NCBI GenBank assembly: GCA_902806375.1
Contig: CADCWK010000270.1
Location: 1-23,457, forward strand
Origin: an uncultured Thermomicrobiales bacterium
GTDB lineage: Bacteria > Chloroflexota > Chloroflexia > Thermomicrobiales > UBA6265
Direction: 5' to 3'
DNA length: 23,457 nucleotides
The notes under the pieces are model-generated. The model was not told the DNA's origin and did not search any database. It saw nothing but the letters and a program-made list of their open reading frames with translations. Positions within the stretch are counted from its first letter, which is position 1, and every line of letters starts with the position of its first letter. The position numbers were made by a program, and so were the translations under genes. This document shows, in pieces, positions 1 to 7,996 of this stretch.

Positions 1-1212
1 GGACTCGACGGCGCGATCCTGATGAACCCGAAGGTGTGGGAAGCGTCCGGTCACGTCGGCAATTTCAACGACCCGCTGGTCGATTGCCGCACCTGCCGCT
101 CCCGCTTCCGGGCCGACCACCTGATCGAGGACCGGCTCGGCCAGCACGTCGATGGCAAGACTCCCGAGGAGCTGACGGCGATCCTCGCCGCGGCCAACCT
201 GGCCTGCCCGGTCTGTGGCAACCGCACGCTGACCGAGGCCCGCCAGTTCAACATGATGTTCAGCACCACGATCGGGCCGGTCGAGGAGACCGGGACGAAG
301 GTCTATCTCCGCCCCGAGACCGCCCAGGCGATCTTCGTCCAGTACAAGAACATCGTCGCGACGCAGCGGGTGAAGCTCCCGTTCGGCGTCGGGCAGATCG
401 GCAAGGCGTTCCGCAACGAGATCACGCCGGGCAACTTCATCTTCCGGCAGCTCGAGTTCGAGCAGATGGAGATCGAGTATTTCGTCCGCCCCGAGGACGC
501 ACCCGCGAAGTTCGAGCAGTGGCTGGAGGCCATGGCCGAGTGGCTCCGGGCCATCGGCGTCCGCGAAGAGAACATCCGGGTCCGCGAGCACGACGCGGAG
601 GAGCTGTCGCACTACTCCTCGCGGACGGTCGACTACGAGTACGCGTTCCCCGGCTCGATGGGGTGGAAGGAGCTCTACGGGCTCGCCAACCGGTCGGACT
701 ACGACCTTCGCCAGCACCAGGAGCACAGTGGCGAGGACCTGCGCTACTTCGACCAGGCCGACGGCAGCCGGTTCCTGCCGCACGTCATCGAGCCCACGTT
801 CGGGGTCGACCGGACGATCATCGTCCTGTTGCTCGATGCCTACGACGAGGAGGAGACGACCGACGTCAACGGCAAGGCCGATATCCGGGTCGTCCTCCGG
901 TTGCACCCCCGGATGGCGCCGGTCAAGGCGGCGATCCTGCCACTCGCGAAGAAGCCGGAGCTGACGTCGGTTGCGCGCGACCTCGTGCAGCGCCTGGAGG
1001 CGGTCATCCCCGGCGTGATCGACTATGACGAGACGGGCAACATCGGCAAGCGCTACCGGCGCCAGGACGAGATCGGGACGCCGTTCTGCTTCACGGTCGA
1101 TTTCGACACCCTCGAGGACCACGCCGTCACGGTTCGCGACCGTGACACGACCGCCCAGGAGCGAATCCCCCTGACCGATGTCCCGGCCTGGCTTGGTGAG
1201 CGCCTGGTCTGA
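1..1212 (+). CDS. glyQS: Glycyl-tRNA synthetase, single-chain type (5' end missing)
   Basis: Charges tRNA-Gly with glycine in the cytoplasm. The reading frame is open from base 1 and begins mid-protein with GLDGAILMNPKVWEASGHV, the typical class II GlyRS sequence before the metal-binding insertion, so the true start lies upstream and the ATG at 22 is internal. Numbering from that ATG, two CxxC pairs (C22/C25 and C62/C65) form the zinc-ribbon-like insert. Class II motif 2 follows (GKAFRNEITPGNFIFRQLEFEQ, about residues 127-148), then the YGLANRSDYDL segment, motif 3 (EPTFGVDRT, about 262-270) and a C-terminal anticodon-binding domain that ends at the TGA at 1210. This is the single-chain homodimeric enzyme, not the glyQ/glyS alpha-beta type. 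The frame is intact throughout. It faces the S41 cluster convergently, with a hairpin at 1376-1410 between them. Confidence 0.96.
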   Translation, partial: GLDGAILMNPKVWEASGHVGNFNDPLVDCRTCRSRFRADHLIEDRLGQHVDGKTPEELTAILAAANLACPVCGNRTLTEARQFNMMFSTTIGPVEETGTKVYLRPETAQAIFVQYKNIVATQRVKLPFGVGQIGKAFRNEITPGNFIFRQLEFEQMEIEYFVRPEDAPAKFEQWLEAMAEWLRAIGVREENIRVREHDAEELSHYSSRTVDYEYAFPGSMGWKELYGLANRSDYDLRQHQEHSGEDLRYFDQADGSRFLPHVIEPTFGVDRTIIVLLLDAYDEEETTDVNGKADIRVVLRLHPRMAPVKAAILPLAKKPELTSVARDLVQRLEAVIPGVIDYDETGNIGKRYRRQDEIGTPFCFTVDFDTLEDHAVTVRDRDTTAQERIPLTDVPAWLGERLV

Positions 1213-1375
1213 CCCCCGACGAAGGGCGTCTCGGTCTGGCCCAGCCGTACTCCCGCCTGGCCAGGGACTGACGCTCCGGGGACGGCGTTCACACCGCGGT
1301 ACCGTTGGCAGCGATGCGGTGGAGGTCCGCCGCATGTGCGCCCGCCGATCCGGGAACGACCCCGCGGACAGGAAT

Positions 1376-1410
1376 GCGAACGGGTCGACCCAATCGGTCG
1401 ACCCGTTCGC
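1376..1410. terminator. Perfect hairpin between convergent glyQS and first S41 gene
   Basis: A 15-bp perfect stem (1376-1390 with 1396-1410, arm GCGAACGGGTCGACC) encloses a 5-nt loop CAATC. It lies 67 nt past the stop of the minus-strand peptidase gene and 164 nt past the glyQS stop. There is no clear U-tract on either side, so it is best read as a bidirectional intrinsic terminator or 3'-end stabiliser serving mainly the minus-strand gene. Confidence 0.7.
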
Positions 1411-1476
1411 GTTGGCGCGTCACTGGTGCGTCTCGTCTCGCGGTCCGGGATCAGCGCTGTCCCGGGCTGGGTCCGG

Positions 1477-3426
1477 TCAGTCGATCACCTCGCCCTGGAC
1501 TGTCGCCTCGGCCGCCTGCAGGACCTCGTCCTCCGGCGACAGGAGAGAGTCACTCGTGACCGGGACATCGACGTCCAGGGGGACGCCGACCTCTTCGAGG
1601 AAGATCTCGCCGTCGAGTTCGAACCGGGTATAGGAGGCCTGGAAGTAGATGTCCTCGGGGAGATACCACTGCTGGATGGCGGCGTAGACGCCCGCCGACG
1701 GCGTGTGCCCGACGATGTCGATGTCATCGTTGTCGATACCGTTCATCGTCGCCGCGAACATCTCGCAGGAACTCTTGCAGTCCACATCGACGAGGACGGC
1801 GACGGCACCGTCCCACTGCTCCGGTCCGGCGATGACGTACTCGTCGTAGGCGAAGTCATAGCCGCCCTCGCCGTCCGCCAGGAACGCCTCGTCCAGGAGG
1901 AACGGGTCATCCACGAACGAGGCCGTCGCGTAGAGAGACAGGTACGAGAAGCCGCCACCGTTGCCGCGGACATCGATGACGAGATCGGTCACGCCGAGTT
2001 GCTCGAAGGTCCGCAGTGCGTAATCCCACTGGTGGGTGAACAGCACGACGTCGGTCGAGAAGGTGTTGATCCGGATGTATCCGACGCCGGAGGGCAGGAC
2101 CTCGCTCTCGATCGGCATGGCTGCGACGTTGGCGCCGACCTGCGGCAGGATCGTCGTCATGAGCCCGTCAGGGTCGTCCGTCGCCGTGATCTCCGCCGAC
2201 TGCTCATCACCGTCCGCGTCGGTGAAGCCCACCTCGACGGTCGCGTCGATGGGGCCTCGGGTGATCCAGCGCAGCCGCTTGATGTCGCGCTCGAAGTCGG
2301 AGGACACAGACCGGGGAAGGTCGAATCCCGCCAGGTAGTCCTGGATGTCCTCGCCATCCCAGCTGGTGACCAGGTCACCACGCTCGACGCCGACCTCCTC
2401 GGCCGGGCCGCCCTCGGCGACGTCGGTCACCACGACCGTGCCATCGTCCGTCTGGCCGAGCGTCAGGCCGTAGCTGCCACCGTAGTTCTCCTCGAACCAG
2501 GCCTGGGGCCGGGTCGCGCCGACATGGCCGTCGCCGAACTCCAGGGCGAACTGGTAGACCGCGAGCGACCAGGCATCGCGGTCATCCGCGGCCTCGGCCT
2601 CCTCGACGAGCGGCAGGTAGGTCTCGCGGAGTTCGTCGAAGTCGATGTCCTTGATGTCCGTGAAGGCATATTCCGCCTCGAGCTGATCGACCAGGGCCTC
2701 GAAGGCGTCGGTCCAGCTCTCGTCGGTGAAGTCGTTGGGACTGAGCAGGTCTTCCGGGAAGGCGACCCGGGTTTCGGCCGTGCGGCTGAATCCGTACGGT
2801 CGCTCGGTCAGGTCGACGATGGTCCAGCCCGCCTCGAGTTCCCCCGTCGGGTCATCGGGCGTAAGCGCCTCGCCGTCCTCACCGGCGTCCGTCGGGAACT
2901 CGGCGCCTTCGCCATCCGACCAGACCGCGAGCTGGCCGAAGATGTCGTCGTCGCCGAACCCGAGCGACGAGAACAACGTCGGAGTGCTGCCCCAGTAGTC
3001 GGCCTCTTCGAGGAACGGCGTTCCGGTGGCATTCGCGACGACGTCAATGCTGTAGACGAGCGGCATTTCCGCGGTATCGCCCCCAGTGACGTTGACCGGC
3101 GTACCGACCGGCTGGATCGGCAGGGCGAGCGAGAAGGCGAATTCGTCGCCGCCGTCCGGCATCAGCCCGGCCGTGATCTGGGAGGGAATCGCCGGGACCA
3201 GACCCACCTCGAACAATGTCGTGATGTCCATCAGCGTGACGAAAGGCTCGCTGAACTCGACCAGTTCATCCGGCGTGATCTCGACGGAACCGGTCAGCGT
3301 CGCCACGCCGCTGTCATCGGAAGACTGGGCGGTGGCACCGGTCGGCAGGACCGCCAGCGCCAGCAGGAACACGAGGACGATTCGCGGCAGTCGCCGCGTC
3401 TGAAACAGGACGGTCAGGGATGACAC
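1477..3426 (-). CDS. Secreted S41-family serine peptidase with PDZ domain, paralog 1
   Basis: Probable exported tail-specific-protease-like peptidase, 649 aa; its substrate is unknown. The chosen start is the GTG at 3426, because AAGGAG lies 8 nt upstream and a signal peptide follows at once: basic RR, hydrophobic residues 15-30, and an ATAQ cleavage site near 34. An ATG further upstream would put about 43 polar residues ahead of the signal. Residues about 40-225 form an N-terminal domain I do not recognise, shared with both neighbours. A helical segment follows (about 235-295), then DGH with His301, a PDZ-like segment (about 319-365) and the S41 core (about 445-625) with DVRGNGGG (485-492). 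The nucleophile candidate is Ser552 in CKSSCE; Glu611 is a candidate acid. The Ser-Lys lysine of CtpA/Prc is absent, so a tricorn-like Ser/His/Glu site is inferred. C550 and C554 are the only cysteines in the mature chain. Confidence 0.85.
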   Translation of the reverse strand: MSSLTVLFQTRRLPRIVLVFLLALAVLPTGATAQSSDDSGVATLTGSVEITPDELVEFSEPFVTLMDITTLFEVGLVPAIPSQITAGLMPDGGDEFAFSLALPIQPVGTPVNVTGGDTAEMPLVYSIDVVANATGTPFLEEADYWGSTPTLFSSLGFGDDDIFGQLAVWSDGEGAEFPTDAGEDGEALTPDDPTGELEAGWTIVDLTERPYGFSRTAETRVAFPEDLLSPNDFTDESWTDAFEALVDQLEAEYAFTDIKDIDFDELRETYLPLVEEAEAADDRDAWSLAVYQFALEFGDGHVGATRPQAWFEENYGGSYGLTLGQTDDGTVVVTDVAEGGPAEEVGVERGDLVTSWDGEDIQDYLAGFDLPRSVSSDFERDIKRLRWITRGPIDATVEVGFTDADGDEQSAEITATDDPDGLMTTILPQVGANVAAMPIESEVLPSGVGYIRINTFSTDVVLFTHQWDYALRTFEQLGVTDLVIDVRGNGGGFSYLSLYATASFVDDPFLLDEAFLADGEGGYDFAYDEYVIAGPEQWDGAVAVLVDVDCKSSCEMFAATMNGIDNDDIDIVGHTPSAGVYAAIQQWYLPEDIYFQASYTRFELDGEIFLEEVGVPLDVDVPVTSDSLLSPEDEVLQAAEATVQGEVID

Positions 3427-3434
3427 GCGATGTA

Positions 3435-3440
3435 CTCCTT
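3435..3440 (-). promoter_or_regulatory. Shine-Dalgarno site fixing the GTG start of S41 paralog 1
   Basis: On the minus strand this reads AAGGAG, 8 nt before the GTG at 3426. It favours that start over the ATG at 3555, because the protein then begins directly with a signal peptide. Confidence 0.75.
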
Positions 3441-3576
3441 CGATGGTGCAATGACCGCGATCTCGAACATTGAGCGAGTCCCGCGGGGCCGGACGGAAAC
3501 CATGAACCTTCCCCCACCAGACGCCGTTGTGACCGTCCCGGTTCCGGGAATTCATCAGATCTCCGAAGACGAACCG

Positions 3577-3600
3577 GGACCAGCGACGACTCGCTGGTCC
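3577..3600 (-). terminator. Hairpin terminator after S41 paralog 2
   Basis: A 10-bp perfect stem (GGACCAGCGA at 3577-3586 pairs with 3591-3600) has a CGAC loop. It lies 40 nt beyond the stop of the second S41 gene on the minus strand and upstream of paralog 1, so the two genes probably do not share one full-length transcript. The U-tract is weak (GGTTCGTCTTC follows on the minus strand). Confidence 0.6.
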
Positions 3601-3640
3601 TGGTGAGCGAGAGCTCCAGGCTGGTTGGACCGATGCGGGA

Positions 3641-5605
3641 TCAGCCCCGAGCTGCGTCTACGCCGGCCTCGAGGACCTCGTCCTCCGGCGACAGGAGCGA
3701 TTCCTCCGTGACCGGAACGAGGAGGTCCGGCTCGACCCCCTGCCCCTCGAGGAAGATCTCGCCGTCGACCTCATACCGGATGAAGGGCGCCTGGAACGCG
3801 ATCCCCTCCGGCAGGGACCAGCTCGTGATGGCGGCGTAGACCCCGCCGGATGGGGTGTGGCCGACGATGCTGATGTCGTCCCGATCGATGGCTGCCATCG
3901 TCGCGGCGAACTGCTCGCAGGAACTGGCGCAGTCGTCGTCGACCAGCACCGAGACCCCACCGTCCCACTGGGTCACCGAGACCGGGACGATCTCCTCGCC
4001 GGAATCGACGAACTCGCCGTCCTCATCGGCGACGTAGGCCGTGTCGAGCGTGAAGGTCTCGTCGGCGAACGTCGCGGATGCATAGAAGGCCAGCAGCGCG
4101 AGCCCGCCACCGTTGGCCCGGACATCGACGACGAGGTCCGTCACGCCGAGTGTCTGGAAGGTCCGGATGGCGTAGTCCCACTGGTGGGTGAACAGCACCA
4201 TGTCCGTCGAGAAGGTGTTGATGCGGACATAGCCGACGCCGGAGGGCAGGACCTCGCTCTCGATCGGCATCGCCGCCTCGTTGGCGGCGTTCTCGGGCGT
4301 GACGGTTGCGACGAACCCGTCAACGTCCTGGACCGCTTCCAGCTCGACGCGACCGGTGTCTCCATCCGCGTCGGTGAAGACGACCTCGACGGTCTCCCCG
4401 ACGGGGGCGCGGGTGATGAGTTCCACCCGCTGGTTGTCACGGGCGAACTCGGCCGAAGCGGGGACGGCGAGCGGAGTGTCGGCCAGAGCGGTCTCGATGT
4501 CGTCGCCACCCCATTCCTCGATCACGTCGCCGACGGCGATGTCCGCGTCCTCGGCCGGGCCACCCCGGGTGACCTCGATCACGTAGACGGTGCCGTCGTC
4601 GGCCTGGCCGAGGCGGAGCCCGAAACCGCCGAAATAGTTCTCCTGGAACCAGCTGATGGGCAGCGACGATGAGACGTGGCCGTCCTGGAACTCCAGTCCG
4701 AACTGGTAGATGGCGAGCGTATAGGCGTCGAGGTCCTCGTCCGCTTCGGCTTCTTCGACGAGCGGGATGTAGGTCTCGCGGAGCTCGTCGAAGTCCAGTC
4801 CCTTGAGGTCGGTGAACGGATACTCGCGCTCCAGTTGGTCGACCAGCGAGACGAACGCCTCGGTCCAGTCCTGGCGGGAGAAGTCGTTCCCGCTCAGGCC
4901 ACTGCTGGCGAAGTCGATCCTGACTTCGCCGTCCCGGCTGAACTCGTAGGTGTCAGAATTGACATCCACGACCGTCCAGCCCGCCTCGAGCTCCTCGACG
5001 GGATCGTCTTCCGTCAGCGCCTCGCCGTCATCCCCGACCGCGCCCGGGAACGTCTCGCCCTCGCCGGATGACCAGACGACCAGTTGCCCGGTCGCGCCAT
5101 CGTCGTCCACGCCGATGGACGAGAACGCGGAGCCCGGACCGCCGTAGGTATCGACCTCGGTCAGGAGCGGCTGACCGGCGACGTTGGAGTTGATATCGAC
5201 CGAGAACACCTGCGGCAACGGTTCGCCGTCCGCGTCGACGCCGGTGATACTGGTCGGCTGACCCTGGGGCAGGATCGGCAGCGACAGGCTGAAGCTGTAG
5301 CGGTCGTTTCCCTCGGGAATGAGGCCCGCCACGACCTGCGAGGGGATCGACGGCACCGGACCACCGCCCGCGATTACGTCCGACTCGCCCTCGAGGATCG
5401 ACGCGTCGGTCAGGATTACCAGTGGCTGACTGTAGGTCGCGAGTTCCTCCGGCGTGAGGATGATCCCGCCCGTCAGCGTCGTCACGCCCACGTCGGCGTC
5501 CTGGGCACCGGCCGCGGCGGGGACAACGGCCAGGGCCAGCGACAGGACCACCAGGAACCGGATCAGCCGGCCGGCCCGGGCGAGGGATGGGATGGAAGCG
5601 GTCAC
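3641..5605 (-). CDS. Secreted S41-family serine peptidase with PDZ domain, paralog 2
   Basis: Closest relative of the gene just downstream; 654 aa, same architecture. The GTG at 5605 is chosen because AGGGAG lies 5 nt upstream and a signal peptide follows (basic start, hydrophobic 17-33, AGAQ site). The unknown N-terminal domain spans about 40-230, then DGH with His310, a PDZ-like segment (about 328-372) and the S41 core with DVRANGGG (494-501), where paralog 1 has Gly instead of Ala. The nucleophile candidate is Ser561 in CASSCE and Glu620 a candidate acid. The lysine expected 25 residues after the nucleophile in CtpA-type enzymes is missing, replaced within GHTPSGGVY. C559 and C563 are the only cysteines. 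Long blocks such as LPSGVGY(I/V)RINTFSTD are nearly identical to paralog 1, which implies a recent duplication or gene conversion. Activity and substrate are not known. Confidence 0.85.
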   Translation of the reverse strand: MTASIPSLARAGRLIRFLVVLSLALAVVPAAAGAQDADVGVTTLTGGIILTPEELATYSQPLVILTDASILEGESDVIAGGGPVPSIPSQVVAGLIPEGNDRYSFSLSLPILPQGQPTSITGVDADGEPLPQVFSVDINSNVAGQPLLTEVDTYGGPGSAFSSIGVDDDGATGQLVVWSSGEGETFPGAVGDDGEALTEDDPVEELEAGWTVVDVNSDTYEFSRDGEVRIDFASSGLSGNDFSRQDWTEAFVSLVDQLEREYPFTDLKGLDFDELRETYIPLVEEAEADEDLDAYTLAIYQFGLEFQDGHVSSSLPISWFQENYFGGFGLRLGQADDGTVYVIEVTRGGPAEDADIAVGDVIEEWGGDDIETALADTPLAVPASAEFARDNQRVELITRAPVGETVEVVFTDADGDTGRVELEAVQDVDGFVATVTPENAANEAAMPIESEVLPSGVGYVRINTFSTDMVLFTHQWDYAIRTFQTLGVTDLVVDVRANGGGLALLAFYASATFADETFTLDTAYVADEDGEFVDSGEEIVPVSVTQWDGGVSVLVDDDCASSCEQFAATMAAIDRDDISIVGHTPSGGVYAAITSWSLPEGIAFQAPFIRYEVDGEIFLEGQGVEPDLLVPVTEESLLSPEDEVLEAGVDAARG

Positions 5606-5610
5606 GGGTT

Positions 5611-5616
5611 CTCCCT
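5611..5616 (-). promoter_or_regulatory. Shine-Dalgarno site fixing the GTG start of S41 paralog 2
   Basis: On the minus strand this reads AGGGAG, 5 nt before the GTG at 5605. The longer alternative from an ATG at 5662 adds 19 residues ahead of the signal peptide and has no comparable site. Confidence 0.65.
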
Positions 5617-5736
5617 GTGTCTGGCCCCGGACAGGACCGGGAATGACAGCCTGCGACGTCACTGGTAGACGCCTCGATCGTTCAGTGAGGAAACGGTCGA
5701 TCCGCCGGGTCGGTTCCCCCAGTTCCGGAGCGACGA

Positions 5737-5765
5737 GCGGCCCCGCCGGGTCTCGACGGGGCCGC
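5737..5765 (-). terminator. Hairpin terminator after S41 paralog 3
   Basis: A 9-bp all-GC stem (GCGGCCCCG at 5737-5745 pairs with 5757-5765) with an 11-nt loop begins 36 nt past the stop of the third S41 gene on the minus strand. There is no strong U-tract. Confidence 0.55.
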
Positions 5766-5800
5766 TGTCTCTCAGGTGTGACGACGATGTCGGAGGGCCG

Positions 5801-7996
5801 CTAGGCCTCCGGGGTGCTCTCGTCGAGCGGGTCCGTGAGCCCGTCGTCCTCGGCGGGAGTCGCCTCGACCTCGGGGGTCGCGTCCAGGTCCGGGGTGGCG
5901 TCCGGCACCGGTGTCGACTCGACCTCCTCGGGCGGGATGTTGCCGCCCTCCTGGTTGCGGGGATCGTCGCCATTGAGCTGGGCGACGACGGCCGCCTCGC
6001 CAAACGTCAGCTCGATGTCCTCCTCGGTGACGACCAGGGTCTCGGGCTCGGCCGGGATCCGGACGTTGGGGGTGACACCGTAGCCCTCGAGGAAGATCTG
6101 GCCCTCCTCGTTCTCGAAGCGGATGTAGCTGGCCTGGAAGGGCAGGCCGCCGGACAGGTACCAGAGGTAGATGCCGGCCTCGATCCCCGCCGTCGGGGTG
6201 AAGGAGACGATCAGGTGCTCGGGATCTTCGGCCACGGCGGCCGTGAAGATCTCGCAGGCCGAGGCGCAGCGCAGGTCGGTCAGGACGGCGACCGGGAAGT
6301 CGGTGACGCCGAGATCGACCGGCAGCACCGTCTCGTCACCGTAGACGTTGTGGTTGCCCTCGCCGTCCGGGTAGAGAACCTGGTCGAGGACGAACTCCTC
6401 CTCGATGAACGTCCCGGCGCTGTACGTCGCCAGGCCGCCATAGCCGCCGCCATTGCCCCGGACATCGATCAGGAAGCCGGCGGCACCGTTCGCGACGAGG
6501 TTCTGGATGGCGTAGTTCCAAGCCGTGGTAAAGAGGATCGGATCGGCCAGGAACGTATTGACTCGGACGTAGCCGACGCCGGACGGCAGGAGCTGCGTCG
6601 AGATGGGCAGGGTGTCGAAGTCGTTCAGCCGGGAATCGGTCACCGTGTTGAGCGCGACGTCCTCGCCGTCGACGTCTTCCGAGAAGGTCAGCTCGACCGT
6701 CTCGGGGGCGTCGGCGTCCGGGTTCTGGAACGTGACCTCAACGGTCTCGCCCAGCGGCCCACGGGTCAGGAACTGGTACTGCTGCGCCAGCCGGTCAACC
6801 GGGTTGGACAGGGAGATGATGATCTCCTCGGCCGCGACGGCGTCCTCGACCGACCCACCGTTCCACTCCGTGACGACTGCGCCGGGCTCGATCCCGGCTT
6901 CGGAGGCAGGCAGCCCCTCGGAGACGCCGACGACGATCTGCTCGCCGTCATCGGTCGCCTTGATCCTCATCCCGAGCCGGCCACCGATCCGGTCGGAGAT
7001 GAACGTCTCACCGGGGACGCTGGACGTGTGGCCATCGTTGAACTCGAGGGCGAACTGGTAGACGGCGTTCTGGAAGGCGTCGAAGTCGTTCTCGTCCTCC
7101 GCCGCCTGGATCAGGGGCCGGTACTGGGCGGCCAGCGCCTCGAAGTCGATGTCCTTCAGCTCCGTGAACGCGTAGCTGACGGACAGCTCCTCGAGCAGCG
7201 AATCGAACGAGTCCACGAAGCCCTGACCGCTGAAGTCCGAGAAGCCGTCGTCGCCGACGATGATCTCGACCTCGGTCTCGGCCTCCCGCGTCAGCCCAAA
7301 CGGCGAGCTGTTGAGGTCGACGACCGTCCAGCCAGCTTCGACCGGTCCGGTCGGGTCGTCCGCGGTCAGGAGCAGCCCGTCCGCGCCGAAATCGGTGGGG
7401 AAGAACTGGGCGTCGTCGGGAGCCCAGACGGCGACCGAGCCACCGACGATCTCCAGGTCGGCGCTACGCGTCTCGAGGGACGACTGGGCCGTGCCCCAGC
7501 CACCGCCCTCGTAGGGGCCGATGAAGGGGCCGCCCTCGAAGTTGGACCAGTACTCGACGGAGAAGACCTGGACGCCGGTCCCGTCGCCCTGGCCATTGCC
7601 GACGTCATTCAGGTTACCGAGGGGTTCGATCGGGAGCGGGATGTTGAACTCGGCGCCCTCAGCCAGGTCGCCGATCAGGGGCGCGATGATCTCGCTACCC
7701 GGGGGCGGCGGCATCTCCAGGTCGCGCTCGATGAACGCCGTCATGTCCAGCATGAGCATGAAGGCTTCGGACGTCGTACTGAGCGAGTTGGGGTTCTCGA
7801 GCGCGTACTCGCCGGTGATCTGCCGGACGCCGGCCGCGGTGGGGGCATCGTCCTGCGCGACGGCGGGCTGGATACTGCCCGCGATGCCGCTCACCACCAG
7901 GAGGAGTGCCAGCGCGACTGCCCCGAGCCGGCGACCGGTGTGAAGGCGATACGAGGACGGCCGGTCGGAAGCACCTGACGTGTCGGGTCGGAGCAT
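5801..7996 (-). CDS. Secreted S41-family serine peptidase with PDZ domain, paralog 3
   Basis: The most diverged of the three tandem S41 peptidases, 731 aa. The start ATG at 7996 has GGGAGG four nt upstream; a signal peptide follows (GRR, hydrophobic 24-41, AVAQ site near 48). Residues about 55-245 carry the same unrecognised N-terminal domain, seen in the shared pattern LTADDPTGPVEAGWTVVDLNSS. Then come DGH with His323, a PDZ-like segment (about 339-384) and the S41 core with DVRGNGGG (511-518). The nucleophile candidate is Ser579 in CASACE and Glu637 the acid candidate. The CtpA-type lysine is again absent (FTPTAGIEAG). C577 and C581 are the only cysteines. Unlike its paralogs it ends in an acidic Pro/Thr/Glu tail (about 680-731, repeated ATP and EATP units), probably a flexible extracellular stalk or low-complexity tail. 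It is divergently oriented from the ABC-menA operon. Confidence 0.85.
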   Translation of the reverse strand: MLRPDTSGASDRPSSYRLHTGRRLGAVALALLLVVSGIAGSIQPAVAQDDAPTAAGVRQITGEYALENPNSLSTTSEAFMLMLDMTAFIERDLEMPPPPGSEIIAPLIGDLAEGAEFNIPLPIEPLGNLNDVGNGQGDGTGVQVFSVEYWSNFEGGPFIGPYEGGGWGTAQSSLETRSADLEIVGGSVAVWAPDDAQFFPTDFGADGLLLTADDPTGPVEAGWTVVDLNSSPFGLTREAETEVEIIVGDDGFSDFSGQGFVDSFDSLLEELSVSYAFTELKDIDFEALAAQYRPLIQAAEDENDFDAFQNAVYQFALEFNDGHTSSVPGETFISDRIGGRLGMRIKATDDGEQIVVGVSEGLPASEAGIEPGAVVTEWNGGSVEDAVAAEEIIISLSNPVDRLAQQYQFLTRGPLGETVEVTFQNPDADAPETVELTFSEDVDGEDVALNTVTDSRLNDFDTLPISTQLLPSGVGYVRVNTFLADPILFTTAWNYAIQNLVANGAAGFLIDVRGNGGGYGGLATYSAGTFIEEEFVLDQVLYPDGEGNHNVYGDETVLPVDLGVTDFPVAVLTDLRCASACEIFTAAVAEDPEHLIVSFTPTAGIEAGIYLWYLSGGLPFQASYIRFENEEGQIFLEGYGVTPNVRIPAEPETLVVTEEDIELTFGEAAVVAQLNGDDPRNQEGGNIPPEEVESTPVPDATPDLDATPEVEATPAEDDGLTDPLDESTPEA

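Noticed and set aside
1336..3423. Long open frame of 695 codons antisense to S41 paralog 1
   Set aside because: The minus-strand frame carries a signal peptide, PDZ-like segment and S41 motifs with a good ribosome site. The antisense translation is Arg/Val/Asp-rich without recognisable motifs, a usual artefact in GC-rich genes.
6215..7978. Long open frame of 587 codons antisense to S41 paralog 3
   Set aside because: It is the mirror of a gene with clear motifs; its composition is Asp/Arg/Gly/Val-biased and it has no start context or family resemblance.
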